Assembly (NCBI GenBank): GCA_900753715.1
Contig: CAAEAE010000131.1
Coordinates: forward strand, 1 to 25,632
DNA from: an uncultured Roseburia sp.
GTDB taxonomy: Bacteria; Bacillota_A; Clostridia; Lachnospirales; Lachnospiraceae
DNA length: 25,632 nucleotides
Direction of reading: 5' to 3'
How positions within the stretch are numbered: the first letter of the stretch is position 1; every line of letters begins with the position of its first letter. Positions 8,119-15,589 of this stretch are shown one piece after another. Position numbers and translations under genes: made by a program. Below the pieces are notes generated by a model. It was not told where the DNA came from. It made no database searches and was given only the letters and a program-made list of their open reading frames with translations.

Positions 8119-10948
8119 TAATATAAAAGAAGCCCTGCGCCTGTTTTTTAAATCACGTCTGACTGTGGCGGCAATCTTGATGATTGCCATCTTTTCCATA
8201 CTGCTCTGGCGGATGTTTGCGTTACAGATTGTAAACGGAGCGGCCTATCAGGATAACTACACCTTAAAAATTGTAAAAGAGCGTACACTAAACAGTACCC
8301 GTGGAAATATCTATGACCGGAACGGCAATCTGCTTGCATACAATGAGCTGGCATATTCCATTACAATTGAAGACAACGGTTCCTATTCGAGTGATACAAA
8401 GAAAAATATTGCTTTAAATGCGGAAATCGCACAGATTATCACCGCACTTGAAAAGAATGGCGATACCATCACAAATGAGTTTCGCATCGACAGGGAATCG
8501 GATGGAAGCTATCAGTTTAATGTGACGGAGGGAAACACCGCCTGGAAACGTTTTCTTGCGGATGTTTACGGCAAAAATTCCTATGACAATTTGAGTTACA
8601 ACAAAAAACTGGGCTACGACACCTCAACGGCGACAGCAGAACAGGTGATGGAATATCTGTCTGACAGACTGTATGAAATCGATGAAACTTATGAACCGGA
8701 AATGGCATACAAAATCACGGTTATCCGGTTTGCAATGGCACAGAACGGTTATCAGAAATACATTTCAACGACAATTGCAGAAAACGTTTCAGAGGAATCG
8801 GTCACTTACATCAGTGAGCATTTAAGTGAATTACAGGGCGTGGAAGTCGTCGATGACACTGTGCGCCGCTATAACGACAGCGTTTATTTTTCTTCTATCT
8901 TAGGCTATACCGGTAAAATTTCTACCGAGGATTATGAGAAGCTGTCGAAGGAAGATGACAGCTATACGTTAAATGATGTGGTCGGAAAGGGTGGCATCGA
9001 GCAGTACATGGATTCTACACTCAAGGGAACGAAGGGCTATGAAAAACTCTACGTTGATTACCTTGGAAAAGCGATTGAAATTATTAACCGTGAGGAGCCG
9101 GTGGCAGGAAATGACGTCTATCTTTCCATCGACAGAAACCTTCAGATTGCTGCCTACGATTTGCTTGAACAGGAGATAGCCGGAATTGTATACAGCAATA
9201 TTGAAAATGCAAAATCCGATATTAATATTCCGATTACAGATGTCTACTTTGCATTGATTGACAACAATGTCCTTGATATCGACCATTTTACCGCAGAAGA
9301 CGCCTCCGAAAATGAGAAGCAGGTGGCATCTATTTTTACAGAACGACAGAATGCGGTGGCTGAAGAGATGCGAAATGAACTCACTGGTACAGGTGCGGTG
9401 GATTTTACTGATATGAGTGAAGAGTTTCAGGATTACATCACATATATCATTGATGATTTGAAAAAATCAGATATCCTTGTGACAGACTCCATTGACACAA
9501 CGGATGAAATCTACCAGAAATGGAAGCAGGGAACCATCAGTCCACAGGATTATCTGAATCACGCCATTGCAAAGGGCTGGATTGATATTACCAAATTTAC
9601 GGTTGATGAAAAATATTCTGATTCGGTAGAAATTTACAACAATCTCTGTGATTATATCTTAGAGGATGTTGCGACAGAGACCGGGTATTCCAAGATTACC
9701 TACCAGTATCTTGTAGCGAACGGAACCCTTGGAGGGCGTGAGTTGTGTCTGATTCTGTTTGATCAGGGTGTATTAGAATACAATGAAGAACAGATGACAG
9801 CACTTTCAAGTGGAACTTTGTCGCCACTCAACTTTATGAAAGAAAAGATTAAAAATCTGGAAATCACACCGGCCCAGCTTGCGCTAGATCCATGCTCCGG
9901 TTCCTGCGTCATTACAGATGTAAAAACAGGGGAACTGTTGGCGTTGGTCAGCTATCCGGGCTACGATAACAATCGTCTGGCAAACAGCGTGGATGCAGAC
10001 TATTTTGCAAGTCTGCAGTCAGATAAATCCCTGCCGCAGTACAATTATGCGACACAGCAGGCAACTGCACCGGGTTCCACTTTTAAGATGGTATCCGCAA
10101 CTGCTGGACTTGCAGAGGGTGTGATTACCATCGACGAGACCATTCAGGACAAGGGAAAATACGAAAACGTCGACAATGAGCCGGAATGTTGGATTTATCC
10201 CCGTTCTACCCATGGCTTAATCAATGTTTCAGAAGCATTACGTGATTCCTGTAACTATTTCTTCTATGAAGTCGGCTACCGTTTAAGTACCGCAAATTAT
10301 ACCAAAGCTTATGATGATGCCGCCGGTATTGCAAAGATTCAGGAATATGCCTCTCTTTACGGCTTAAATGAAGCCACCGGAATTGAAATTGAAGAGACAA
10401 CCAAATCACAGATGGCAGATTCCTTCCCGGTCATGGCAGCCATCGGACAGAGTAACAACAACTACACGACTGTGCAGCTTTCCCGTTATGTAACGGCAGT
10501 TGCAAACAGCGGTACTGTATATAACTATACCTTGTTAAACCGGGTGGAAGATTTTGACGGAAACGTCCTTCAGACCTTTGAGCCGACCGTACGCAATACC
10601 GTGGATGTCTTAAACGCAGATGAGTGGAATGCGATTCACTCCGGAATGCGCATGGTAACAGAAGAACTCTCCAACTTTGATGATTTCCCGGTTGCAGTTG
10701 CCGGAAAAACCGGTACGGCAGAAGAGGACAAGCGCAGGGCAAACCACGCGCTGTTTGTTTCCTATGCACCGTATGAAAATCCGGAAATTTCAATTGCGGC
10801 ACGTATTGCATACGGCTACACCTCGCATAACGCGGCGGAATATGTAAAAAATGTTTATTCCTATTATTTCCATGTCAAGTCCGAGGAAGAACTGTTAAAT
10901 GGACAGGCAGAGGATGTAAACTCCGGTTCCAACAGCGTTACCGATTAG
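8111..10948 (+). CDS. mrdA: Penicillin-binding protein 2 (class B transpeptidase) with a large insertion
   Basis: PBP2 cross-links peptidoglycan with RodA during elongation. The protein has a short cytoplasmic tail, one membrane anchor (about residues 15-36) and a PBP dimerisation domain (TRGNIYDRNG, VGKGGIEQYMD). The transpeptidase domain has all three motifs: Ser656 in STFK, Ser713-Cys-Asn715, and Lys866 in KTGTAEE. I chose TTG 8111 because GGAG at 8096-8099 lies 11 bases upstream; frame-compatible TTG 8078 and GTG 8099 are less suitable. At 945 residues it is roughly 300 longer than typical PBP2. Most of the excess is an acidic helical-looking insert at about residues 355-590, between SIDRNLQIAAYDLLEQE and LDPCSGSCVITDVKTGELLA. 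The reading frame is intact across it. Confidence 0.93.
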   Translation: MFDNIKEALRLFFKSRLTVAAILMIAIFSILLWRMFALQIVNGAAYQDNYTLKIVKERTLNSTRGNIYDRNGNLLAYNELAYSITIEDNGSYSSDTKKNIALNAEIAQIITALEKNGDTITNEFRIDRESDGSYQFNVTEGNTAWKRFLADVYGKNSYDNLSYNKKLGYDTSTATAEQVMEYLSDRLYEIDETYEPEMAYKITVIRFAMAQNGYQKYISTTIAENVSEESVTYISEHLSELQGVEVVDDTVRRYNDSVYFSSILGYTGKISTEDYEKLSKEDDSYTLNDVVGKGGIEQYMDSTLKGTKGYEKLYVDYLGKAIEIINREEPVAGNDVYLSIDRNLQIAAYDLLEQEIAGIVYSNIENAKSDINIPITDVYFALIDNNVLDIDHFTAEDASENEKQVASIFTERQNAVAEEMRNELTGTGAVDFTDMSEEFQDYITYIIDDLKKSDILVTDSIDTTDEIYQKWKQGTISPQDYLNHAIAKGWIDITKFTVDEKYSDSVEIYNNLCDYILEDVATETGYSKITYQYLVANGTLGGRELCLILFDQGVLEYNEEQMTALSSGTLSPLNFMKEKIKNLEITPAQLALDPCSGSCVITDVKTGELLALVSYPGYDNNRLANSVDADYFASLQSDKSLPQYNYATQQATAPGSTFKMVSATAGLAEGVITIDETIQDKGKYENVDNEPECWIYPRSTHGLINVSEALRDSCNYFFYEVGYRLSTANYTKAYDDAAGIAKIQEYASLYGLNEATGIEIEETTKSQMADSFPVMAAIGQSNNNYTTVQLSRYVTAVANSGTVYNYTLLNRVEDFDGNVLQTFEPTVRNTVDVLNADEWNAIHSGMRMVTEELSNFDDFPVAVAGKTGTAEEDKRRANHALFVSYAPYENPEISIAARIAYGYTSHNAAEYVKNVYSYYFHVKSEEELLNGQAEDVNSGSNSVTD

Positions 10949-10955
10949 GATAATT

Positions 10956-10973
10956 CCGGCAGACAACTGTCGG
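10956..10973 (+). other. Stem-loop between PBP2 and minD
   Basis: CCGGCAG (10956-10962) pairs with CTGTCGG (10967-10973) around ACAA, with one G-T pair, and is followed by TTTATC. The U tract is short, so at most it is a weak terminator or processing site. It separates the long PBP2 cistron from minD, whose AGGAGG ribosome binding site follows. Confidence 0.4.
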
Positions 10974-11009
10974 TTTATCATATAAATTATATAGGAGGTC
11001 TTTCACAAA

Positions 11010-11828
11010 ATGGGTGAAGTGATTACTTTTACCTCAGGAAAAGGCGGTGTTGGCAAGACAACCACAACAGCCAACGTCGGCGTGGGACTTTCACTATTCG
11101 ATAAAAAAGTGGTATTGGTAGACACCGATATTGGTTTGAGAAACCTGGATGTGGTGATGGGACTTGAAAACCGGATTCTGTATAATCTGGTCGATATCCT
11201 CAAAGGAAAATGCCGGATGCGCCAGGCATTGATTCGGGATAAACGTTACCCGAATCTTTCCATGATTCCCTCTTCCTGCGTAAAGGAACGGGAAGTATTA
11301 GACATTGCGCAGATGAAGGCATTGATAAAAAGTCTTCGGGAAGAATTTGATTACATTTTAATTGACAGTCCTGCAGGGATTGAACAGGGCTTTCAGTTAT
11401 CCCTGTGCGATACCGACCGGGCAGTCGTGGTTACAACCCCGCAGATTGCGGCAATTCACGATGCAGACCGGGTATTGCAGTTAATCCGCAGAGAAAAGAT
11501 TCCGGAAATAAACCTTGTTGTCAACAACTACAGAAAACGTATGGTAAAAGACGGCGATATGTTAGATGTAAAGGACATTTCGGAATTGTTAGAGACAGAA
11601 CCGATTGGTGTAATTCCGGAAGACCCGCAGATTATTATCACGCAAAATCATGGGACACCGGTAATCGGACAGCATCTTGCATCCGAGAAATATTTTCTTG
11701 AGATTGTAAAACATCTCCTGGGAGAGGAAGCAAAAGAAGCTGCCGCCCCGAAAAAAGCCCGTTTTTTTTCAAGCTTCTTTGTTCATCGTGAGTCAAAGGA
11801 AACCCTTTCTTCGGGAGGTGTGAAATGA
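11010..11828 (+). CDS. minD: Septum site-determining ATPase MinD
   Basis: MinD is a membrane-associated ParA/MinD-family ATPase that helps position the division site. The 272-residue protein opens with the deviant Walker A motif SGKGGVGKTTTTANVG. It continues with VDTDIGLRNLDVVMGLENR, a Walker B-region LIDSPAGIEQGF, and VVTTPQIAAIHDADRV. The C-terminus has a basic/aromatic stretch KKARFFSSFFVHRESK that could be the amphipathic membrane-targeting helix, followed by about ten extra residues. ATG 11010 follows TAGGAGGT. The stop overlaps minE as ATGA. No minC precedes it, which is unusual for a min locus. Confidence 0.95.
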   Translation: MGEVITFTSGKGGVGKTTTTANVGVGLSLFDKKVVLVDTDIGLRNLDVVMGLENRILYNLVDILKGKCRMRQALIRDKRYPNLSMIPSSCVKEREVLDIAQMKALIKSLREEFDYILIDSPAGIEQGFQLSLCDTDRAVVVTTPQIAAIHDADRVLQLIRREKIPEINLVVNNYRKRMVKDGDMLDVKDISELLETEPIGVIPEDPQIIITQNHGTPVIGQHLASEKYFLEIVKHLLGEEAKEAAAPKKARFFSSFFVHRESKETLSSGGVK

Positions 11829-12019
11829 GACATCACTCGGGAAACGTTGCAAGAGAGCGCCTACGCCTGATGATGGATACGGAGAAAAACCGGCTTGATG
11901 AGGAAACCATGTGGCAGATTCGGACCGAAATCGGTTCGGTAATTACCAAATACGTCAACGTGGACCCTGAAAATGTTGAGGTAAAGGTCTTACTGAAAGA
12001 CTATCAAAAAAGAGGTTAA
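11825..12019 (+). CDS. minE: Short MinE (cell division topological specificity factor)
   Basis: MinE stimulates MinD ATPase activity and releases it from the membrane. Only 64 residues are encoded. SGNVARERLRLMM matches the MinD-contacting helix/strand, and IRTEIGSVITKYVNVDPENVEV matches the dimer core. E. coli MinE has about 88 residues, starting with a membrane-targeting segment of about 12 residues (MALLDFF...) that is absent here, and ending with further beta-strand sequence that stops early here at KDYQKRG. The upstream in-frame stop at 11789-11791, with no ATG, GTG or TTG between, excludes a longer start. The ribosome binding site GGGAGG lies inside minD and the ATGA overlap suggests coupling. 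Confidence 0.88.
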   Translation: MRHHSGNVARERLRLMMDTEKNRLDEETMWQIRTEIGSVITKYVNVDPENVEVKVLLKDYQKRG

Positions 12020-12020
12020 A

Positions 12021-13124
12021 ATGCTGAAACAGTACAAACTAAAGAATTATAAATTCACATTGATTTTTCTGGTTGCTGCGCTGACAATCCTTGGAATACT
12101 CCTGATTGGCAGTGCACAGCCGGATGTGCAGAAAAAACAGATTCTCGGATTTGCGGCTGGACTTGTGATTATGCTCATTGTGTCCGTCATCGATTACTCC
12201 TTTATTCTGAAATTTTCCTGGTTAATCTACCTGTTTATGGTGGGGATCCTTGCATTGGTGAGGCTTATGGGAGACAGCTCCGGCGGTGCACAGCGATGGT
12301 TTGAAATCGGCAGTTTCCGGTTTCAGCCATCTGAACTTGCAAAAATTCTTCTGATTCTGTTTTTTGCCTATTATTTTTTCAAACACGAAGAAAAAATTAA
12401 TACGCCGAGAGTGTTACTAGGGTCGTTTGTGCTTGCGGGAATCCCGCTTTATCTGATTGTGAAACAGCCGGATTTGTCGACTACAATTGTAACTGCCTTG
12501 ATTTTTGCCGCCATGTTATTTGTGGCAGGAATCAGCTACAAGCTTGTCATAGGCGTCTTAGCAGTCAGCATTCCGTCCTTTTTCGTTGTCATGTCCTTAG
12601 TCATACAGGGAAATTTCCCATTGCTTCAGGGATTTCAGAGCAATCGTATCATGGCATGGCTTTACCCGGACGATTACCCGGATTTGGCTTACCAGCAGCA
12701 GAATTCCATTATGGCAATCGGCTCCGGGCAGCTGTGGGGGAAGGGCCTGAATAATACGGATGTTACCTCTGTCAAAAACGGAAATTTTATTCTGGAATCC
12801 CAGACGGATTTTATCTTTGCTGTCGCAGGAGAAGAATTAGGATTTATTGGAACGGCAGTAATTATTATTCTCTTGCTTTTCATAACAATTGAGTGTATAT
12901 TAATTGCTAGAAAAGCAAAAGACATAGCAGGAAAACTTATCTGCTGTGGGATGGCTGCGCTCATAGGCTTTCAGAGCTTTATCAATATCAGCGTGGCAAG
13001 CGGTCTGATGCCGAATACCGGACTTCCATTACCGTTTGTCAGCTATGGTCTGACATCATTGATGTCCTTATACATCGGCATCGGTCTGGTGCTGAATGTC
13101 GGACTTCAGCCTAAAAAATATTAG
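12021..13124 (+). CDS. rodA: SEDS-family peptidoglycan glycosyltransferase RodA
   Basis: RodA polymerises lipid II into glycan strands together with a class B PBP. The 367-residue protein has about ten hydrophobic segments and SEDS hallmarks: GGAQRWFEIGSFRFQPSELAK, KQPDLSTTIVTA, QQQNSIMAIGSGQLWGKG, QTDFIFAVAGEELGFIG and SGLMPNTGLPLPFVSYG. Asp263 in QTDF corresponds by motif to the functionally essential periplasmic Asp described for RodA. RodA is preferred over FtsW or SpoVE because it sits with mreBCD and PBP2. ATG 12021 follows AGAGG, 1 base after minE. No residues look missing. Confidence 0.93.
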   Translation: MLKQYKLKNYKFTLIFLVAALTILGILLIGSAQPDVQKKQILGFAAGLVIMLIVSVIDYSFILKFSWLIYLFMVGILALVRLMGDSSGGAQRWFEIGSFRFQPSELAKILLILFFAYYFFKHEEKINTPRVLLGSFVLAGIPLYLIVKQPDLSTTIVTALIFAAMLFVAGISYKLVIGVLAVSIPSFFVVMSLVIQGNFPLLQGFQSNRIMAWLYPDDYPDLAYQQQNSIMAIGSGQLWGKGLNNTDVTSVKNGNFILESQTDFIFAVAGEELGFIGTAVIIILLLFITIECILIARKAKDIAGKLICCGMAALIGFQSFINISVASGLMPNTGLPLPFVSYGLTSLMSLYIGIGLVLNVGLQPKKY

Positions 13125-13136
13125 GGGGTAACTCAC

Positions 13137-13532
13137 ATGAACATTGGATTAATTGCGCATGACTCAAAGAAAAAACTAATGCAGAATTTCTGTATTGCAT
13201 ATCGGGGAATCCTTTGCAAAAATGAGCTTTTTGCCACCGGCACGACCGGACGTCTTATTGAAGAGGTAACAAATTTAAGCATTCACAAATACCTTGCAGG
13301 TCATCTTGGGGGAGCACAGCAGTTAGGTGCCCAGATTGAGCACAATGAAATCGACCTGGTCATTTTCCTACGCGACCCGCTGACACCGAAGTCACATGAG
13401 CCGGATGTCAACAACGTAGTTAAAATCTGTGATACCCATAATATTCCGCTGGCAACAAACCTTGCCACGGCAGAACTGCTGATTAAATCATTGGACAGAG
13501 GAGATTTAGAGTGGCGTGAGATGTACAAATAA
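13137..13532 (+). CDS. mgsA: Methylglyoxal synthase homologue lacking the catalytic aspartate
   Basis: MgsA converts dihydroxyacetone phosphate to methylglyoxal and phosphate, a bypass of lower glycolysis. The 131-residue protein matches the family along its length: LIAHD (Asp9), ATGTTGRLIEE, LVIFLRDPL (Asp80), SHEPDVN (His87, Asp90) and IPLATNLATAELLI. The normally invariant GGDQQ motif reads GGAQQ: codon GCA gives Ala60 where E. coli has the catalytic base Asp71. The preceding GP is also GH. The other E. coli active-site positions, Asp20, His98 and Asp101, are kept. It may be inactive, altered, or a lineage variant. It starts at ATG 13137 behind TAGGGGGT, right after rodA, a frequent Firmicutes neighbour. 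Confidence 0.9.
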   Translation: MNIGLIAHDSKKKLMQNFCIAYRGILCKNELFATGTTGRLIEEVTNLSIHKYLAGHLGGAQQLGAQIEHNEIDLVIFLRDPLTPKSHEPDVNNVVKICDTHNIPLATNLATAELLIKSLDRGDLEWREMYK

Positions 13533-14577
13533 CCACAAAAAGTTCAGGAAACAGGAAAACCGGCATATCTGCAGAATCAGGCAAATACGCCGGTTCTTTT
13601 GTATGTGCTGCATAAATACGCTGCTTATCACCACCGCAGGCTGTGGAAGCAGCGCCGATATTTCGCTTGATACGCCCTATCAGGTGTATCAGTCTGCGGT
13701 AAGCCTTGGAATGGCTGACCGGACTTCAACCGCATTAGAAACACACAGTTATTTCGGGAAAAATCTGTGTGTGCTTGCAAATGGAACAAACATTGGAACA
13801 GACTCGGTTCATTCAGAGGTTGCAGAGGCGGCTGGAACGTTTAATCTTGCAACCGGCGAGGTCGTTTATGCCCAGAATATTTATGAAAAACTATATCCTG
13901 CCAGCACAACCAAGATACTGACCGCCTATATCGCATTAAAATACTGTGATGATTTAAGCCAGACTGTAACTGTCAGCGAACACGCAGTGGACCAGGAAGA
14001 GGATTCTTCTGTGTGCAATCTTGCCGCAGGGGACGTTATCACCGTTAAGGATTTGCTTTATGGGCTTATGCTGCCGAGTGGAAACGATGCCGCGATTGCC
14101 CTGGCGGAGTTTATTTCCGGGAGTGACGAAGAATTTGCGGCATTGATGAATAAGGAAGCTCTTGCCTTAGGCGCTGCACAGTCTCATTTTGTCAATCCAA
14201 ACGGGCTGCCGGATGATGACCATTACACATCCGTCTATGACCTTTACCTGATTGCGCAGGCAGCTTTTTCTAACGAGACGTTCCAGGAAATCACCCACAC
14301 GGCGACTTATAATGCCGTCTATACGGATGCCCAGGGCAATACGGTAGAACGCACCTGGAACAACAGCAACCGCTATCTGACAGGAGACATCGAGACACCG
14401 GAAGGGTTTACAATTGTTGGCGGAAAGACCGGAACAACCGGAGAGGCCGGCTATTGCCTTGTCCTTTACTCTAAGAATGCCAAAGATGAGCCTGTTATTT
14501 CTATTGTTTTAAAGGCAGACTGCCGGATTAATCTGTACCTTCTGATGAGTGAAATGCTGAGTGGATTTGCGAATTAA
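13516..14577 (+). CDS. D-alanyl-D-alanine carboxypeptidase (peptidase S11), likely lipoprotein
   Basis: This is a DacF/PBP5-type low-molecular-weight PBP that trims the terminal D-Ala of peptidoglycan stem peptides. The catalytic motifs are spaced as in the family: Ser130-Thr-Thr-Lys133, Ser188-Gly-Asn190 and Lys304-Thr-Gly. An Arg-rich N-terminus, a hydrophobic stretch CINTLLI and TTAGC form a plausible lipobox, so the enzyme may be a lipoprotein on the outer membrane face. There is no C-terminal PBP5_C domain. GTG 13516 overlaps mgsA by 17 bases and has AGAGGAG 12 bases upstream. ATG 13603 is the only internal ATG, but it lacks a ribosome binding site and would leave an uncharged signal peptide. 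The start is uncertain. Confidence 0.9.
   Translation: MRCTNNHKKFRKQENRHICRIRQIRRFFCMCCINTLLITTAGCGSSADISLDTPYQVYQSAVSLGMADRTSTALETHSYFGKNLCVLANGTNIGTDSVHSEVAEAAGTFNLATGEVVYAQNIYEKLYPASTTKILTAYIALKYCDDLSQTVTVSEHAVDQEEDSSVCNLAAGDVITVKDLLYGLMLPSGNDAAIALAEFISGSDEEFAALMNKEALALGAAQSHFVNPNGLPDDDHYTSVYDLYLIAQAAFSNETFQEITHTATYNAVYTDAQGNTVERTWNNSNRYLTGDIETPEGFTIVGGKTGTTGEAGYCLVLYSKNAKDEPVISIVLKADCRINLYLLMSEMLSGFAN
13558..13600 (+). other. Terminator-like stem-loop at the mgsA/carboxypeptidase junction
   Basis: AACCGGC (13558-13564) pairs perfectly with GCCGGTT (13589-13595). Three further pairs follow after one mismatch, then an inner loop, and CTTTTG comes after the stem. It begins 25 bases after the mgsA stop. 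If the next gene starts at GTG 13516, the hairpin lies inside its coding sequence. Confidence 0.45.
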
Positions 14578-14580
14578 AGG

Positions 14581-14609
14581 TTGTGTTTTCCCCTCACATA
14601 TACTATAAT
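14581..14609 (+). promoter_or_regulatory. sigma-A-type promoter for the small P-loop protein gene
   Basis: TTGTGT (14581-14586) and a consensus TATAAT (14604-14609) are 17 bases apart. They begin four bases after the carboxypeptidase stop. The predicted transcript has a leader of about 85 bases before ATG 14702, containing only short (4-bp) possible stems. Confidence 0.65.
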
Positions 14610-14701
14610 TAATTTATAGAAAAACTGCGGTTCTCCTTGTGTTGACAGCCCTTTTAGGCTTCATGCGAAGGAGTGCAGAGTGTGCCAGGAGGAGAAGATA
14701 C

Positions 14702-15124
14702 ATGATCGAAATTATTGCAGGGGAAAAGGGAAAAGGCAAGACCAAGGAACTTTTAAACAGAGTGAATGGTTCCGTTACTTCCGCATCCGGTAATATTGTT
14801 TATCTGGATAAGAGCGGCAAACATATGTATGAACTGAATAATAAGGTACGCCTGATTAATGTTACAGACTATCTGATTGATAGCTGTGATGAGTTTTTAG
14901 GTTTTATCAGCGGTATTATTTCTCAGGATCATGATTTGGAGCAGATGTATCTTGACAGTTTTTTGACCATCGCAAATGTCGACACTGACGAAGAAATCTG
15001 TCATGCAATCCAGAAACTGGATGTGATTAGTGAGAAATACAATGTTAAGTTCATTCTGAGTGTTTCCAGAGATGAGTCACTGCTTCCGGAATGTGCGAAA
15101 GCAAAGATTGTTGTATCCTTGTAG
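14702..15124 (+). CDS. Small P-loop ATP-binding protein of unknown function
   Basis: I do not recognise a characterised family. The 140-residue protein begins IIAGEKGKGKTKELLNRV, whose GEKGKGKT is a Walker A P-loop at residues 7-14. SGNIVYLDKSGKHMYELNN and a mixed alpha/beta pattern follow, ending KFILSVSRDESLLPECAKAKIVVSL. It is too short for a full AAA+ or PilT protein and has no membrane segment. ATG 14702 is chosen over an in-frame GTG at 14639 because AGGAGGAGA lies at 14688-14696. It has its own promoter (14581-14609) and a strong terminator (15151-15205), so it is a single-gene unit. A nucleotide-dependent role is likely; anything more is guesswork. Confidence 0.8.
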   Translation: MIEIIAGEKGKGKTKELLNRVNGSVTSASGNIVYLDKSGKHMYELNNKVRLINVTDYLIDSCDEFLGFISGIISQDHDLEQMYLDSFLTIANVDTDEEICHAIQKLDVISEKYNVKFILSVSRDESLLPECAKAKIVVSL

Positions 15125-15150
15125 AATCTTGGGAAGCATATTGTTTATGC

Positions 15151-15205
15151 AGAATGCCACAGAAGCTGCTGCCCATAGGGCGGTTATTTCTGTGGCATTC
15201 TTTTT
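15151..15205 (+). terminator. Intrinsic terminator after the P-loop gene
   Basis: A perfect 14-bp stem pairs AGAATGCCACAGAA (15151-15164) with TTCTGTGGCATTCT (15188-15201). An inner GCCC-ATA-GGGC hairpin (15171-15181) sits in the loop. TTTTT (15201-15205) follows on the + strand. It lies between two convergent genes; the leftward side has no T-run, so it mainly serves the rightward gene. Confidence 0.88.
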
Positions 15206-15209
15206 GCCT

Positions 15210-15425
15210 TTAGGAATCCTGACCAACAGCCCGGATTCGCCCAAAAAGACTGATGAGATATAATCCGCCGATTCCGACTACCGCATAGATAATACGAGAG
15301 AGCCAGGACATATCTCCGAATAAAAAGGCAACCAGATCAAAACGGAAAAATCCGATTAATCCCCAATTGATTGCGCCAATGATAACAAGGGTCAGTAATG
15401 TGTAATCAATCCAATTTGTATTCAT
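15210..15425 (-). CDS. DUF378 family small membrane protein
   Basis: This leftward gene encodes a 71-residue protein with two hydrophobic segments. The first, LLTLVIIGAINWGLIGFF, carries the INWGL signature of DUF378. The second is IIYAVVGIGGLYLISLF. The FDLVAFLFG and SRIIYAVVG segments between them also fit. ATG at 15423-15425 is chosen because a strong AAGGAGGATA ribosome binding site lies just upstream on that strand; longer in-frame starts lack one. DUF378 proteins have no established function. It stands alone, convergent with the P-loop gene and divergent from the HlyD-like operon. Confidence 0.85.
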   Translation of the reverse strand: MNTNWIDYTLLTLVIIGAINWGLIGFFRFDLVAFLFGDMSWLSRIIYAVVGIGGLYLISLFGRIRAVGQDS

Positions 15426-15526
15426 TCTAGTATCCTCCTTTGAAACATTCTTTTTGCTAGTATCTGCCAGATTGCAGATTTTATACATCCGCAAAAGAAC
15501 TTCCGTGAACTTATGAGCTTGTAAAC

Positions 15527-15555
15527 TTGTTTTATGGCGGGAAAAATGCTAATAT
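15527..15555 (+). promoter_or_regulatory. sigma-A-type promoter for the HlyD-like/yggS/sepF operon
   Basis: TTGTTT (15527-15532) and TAATAT (15550-15555) are 17 bases apart. A start near 15562 gives a leader of roughly 28 bases before the TTG start at 15590. No hairpin is seen in the leader. Confidence 0.6.
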
Positions 15556-15589
15556 AGAAATGTTGAATCTTTTATGAGGTGAAAAACTT

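Noticed and set aside
10431..10811. Leftward 126-codon open frame inside PBP2
   Set aside because: It is the antisense shadow of the conserved transpeptidase domain, with Arg/Cys-rich low-quality composition.
14610..14701. Possible riboswitch in the leader of the P-loop gene
   Set aside because: Only 4-bp stems (for example CTTC/GAAG) can be drawn and no known aptamer core was recognised.
15060..15263. Rightward 67-codon open frame
   Set aside because: It overlaps the P-loop gene end, passes through the terminator hairpin, and runs into the antisense of the DUF378 gene.
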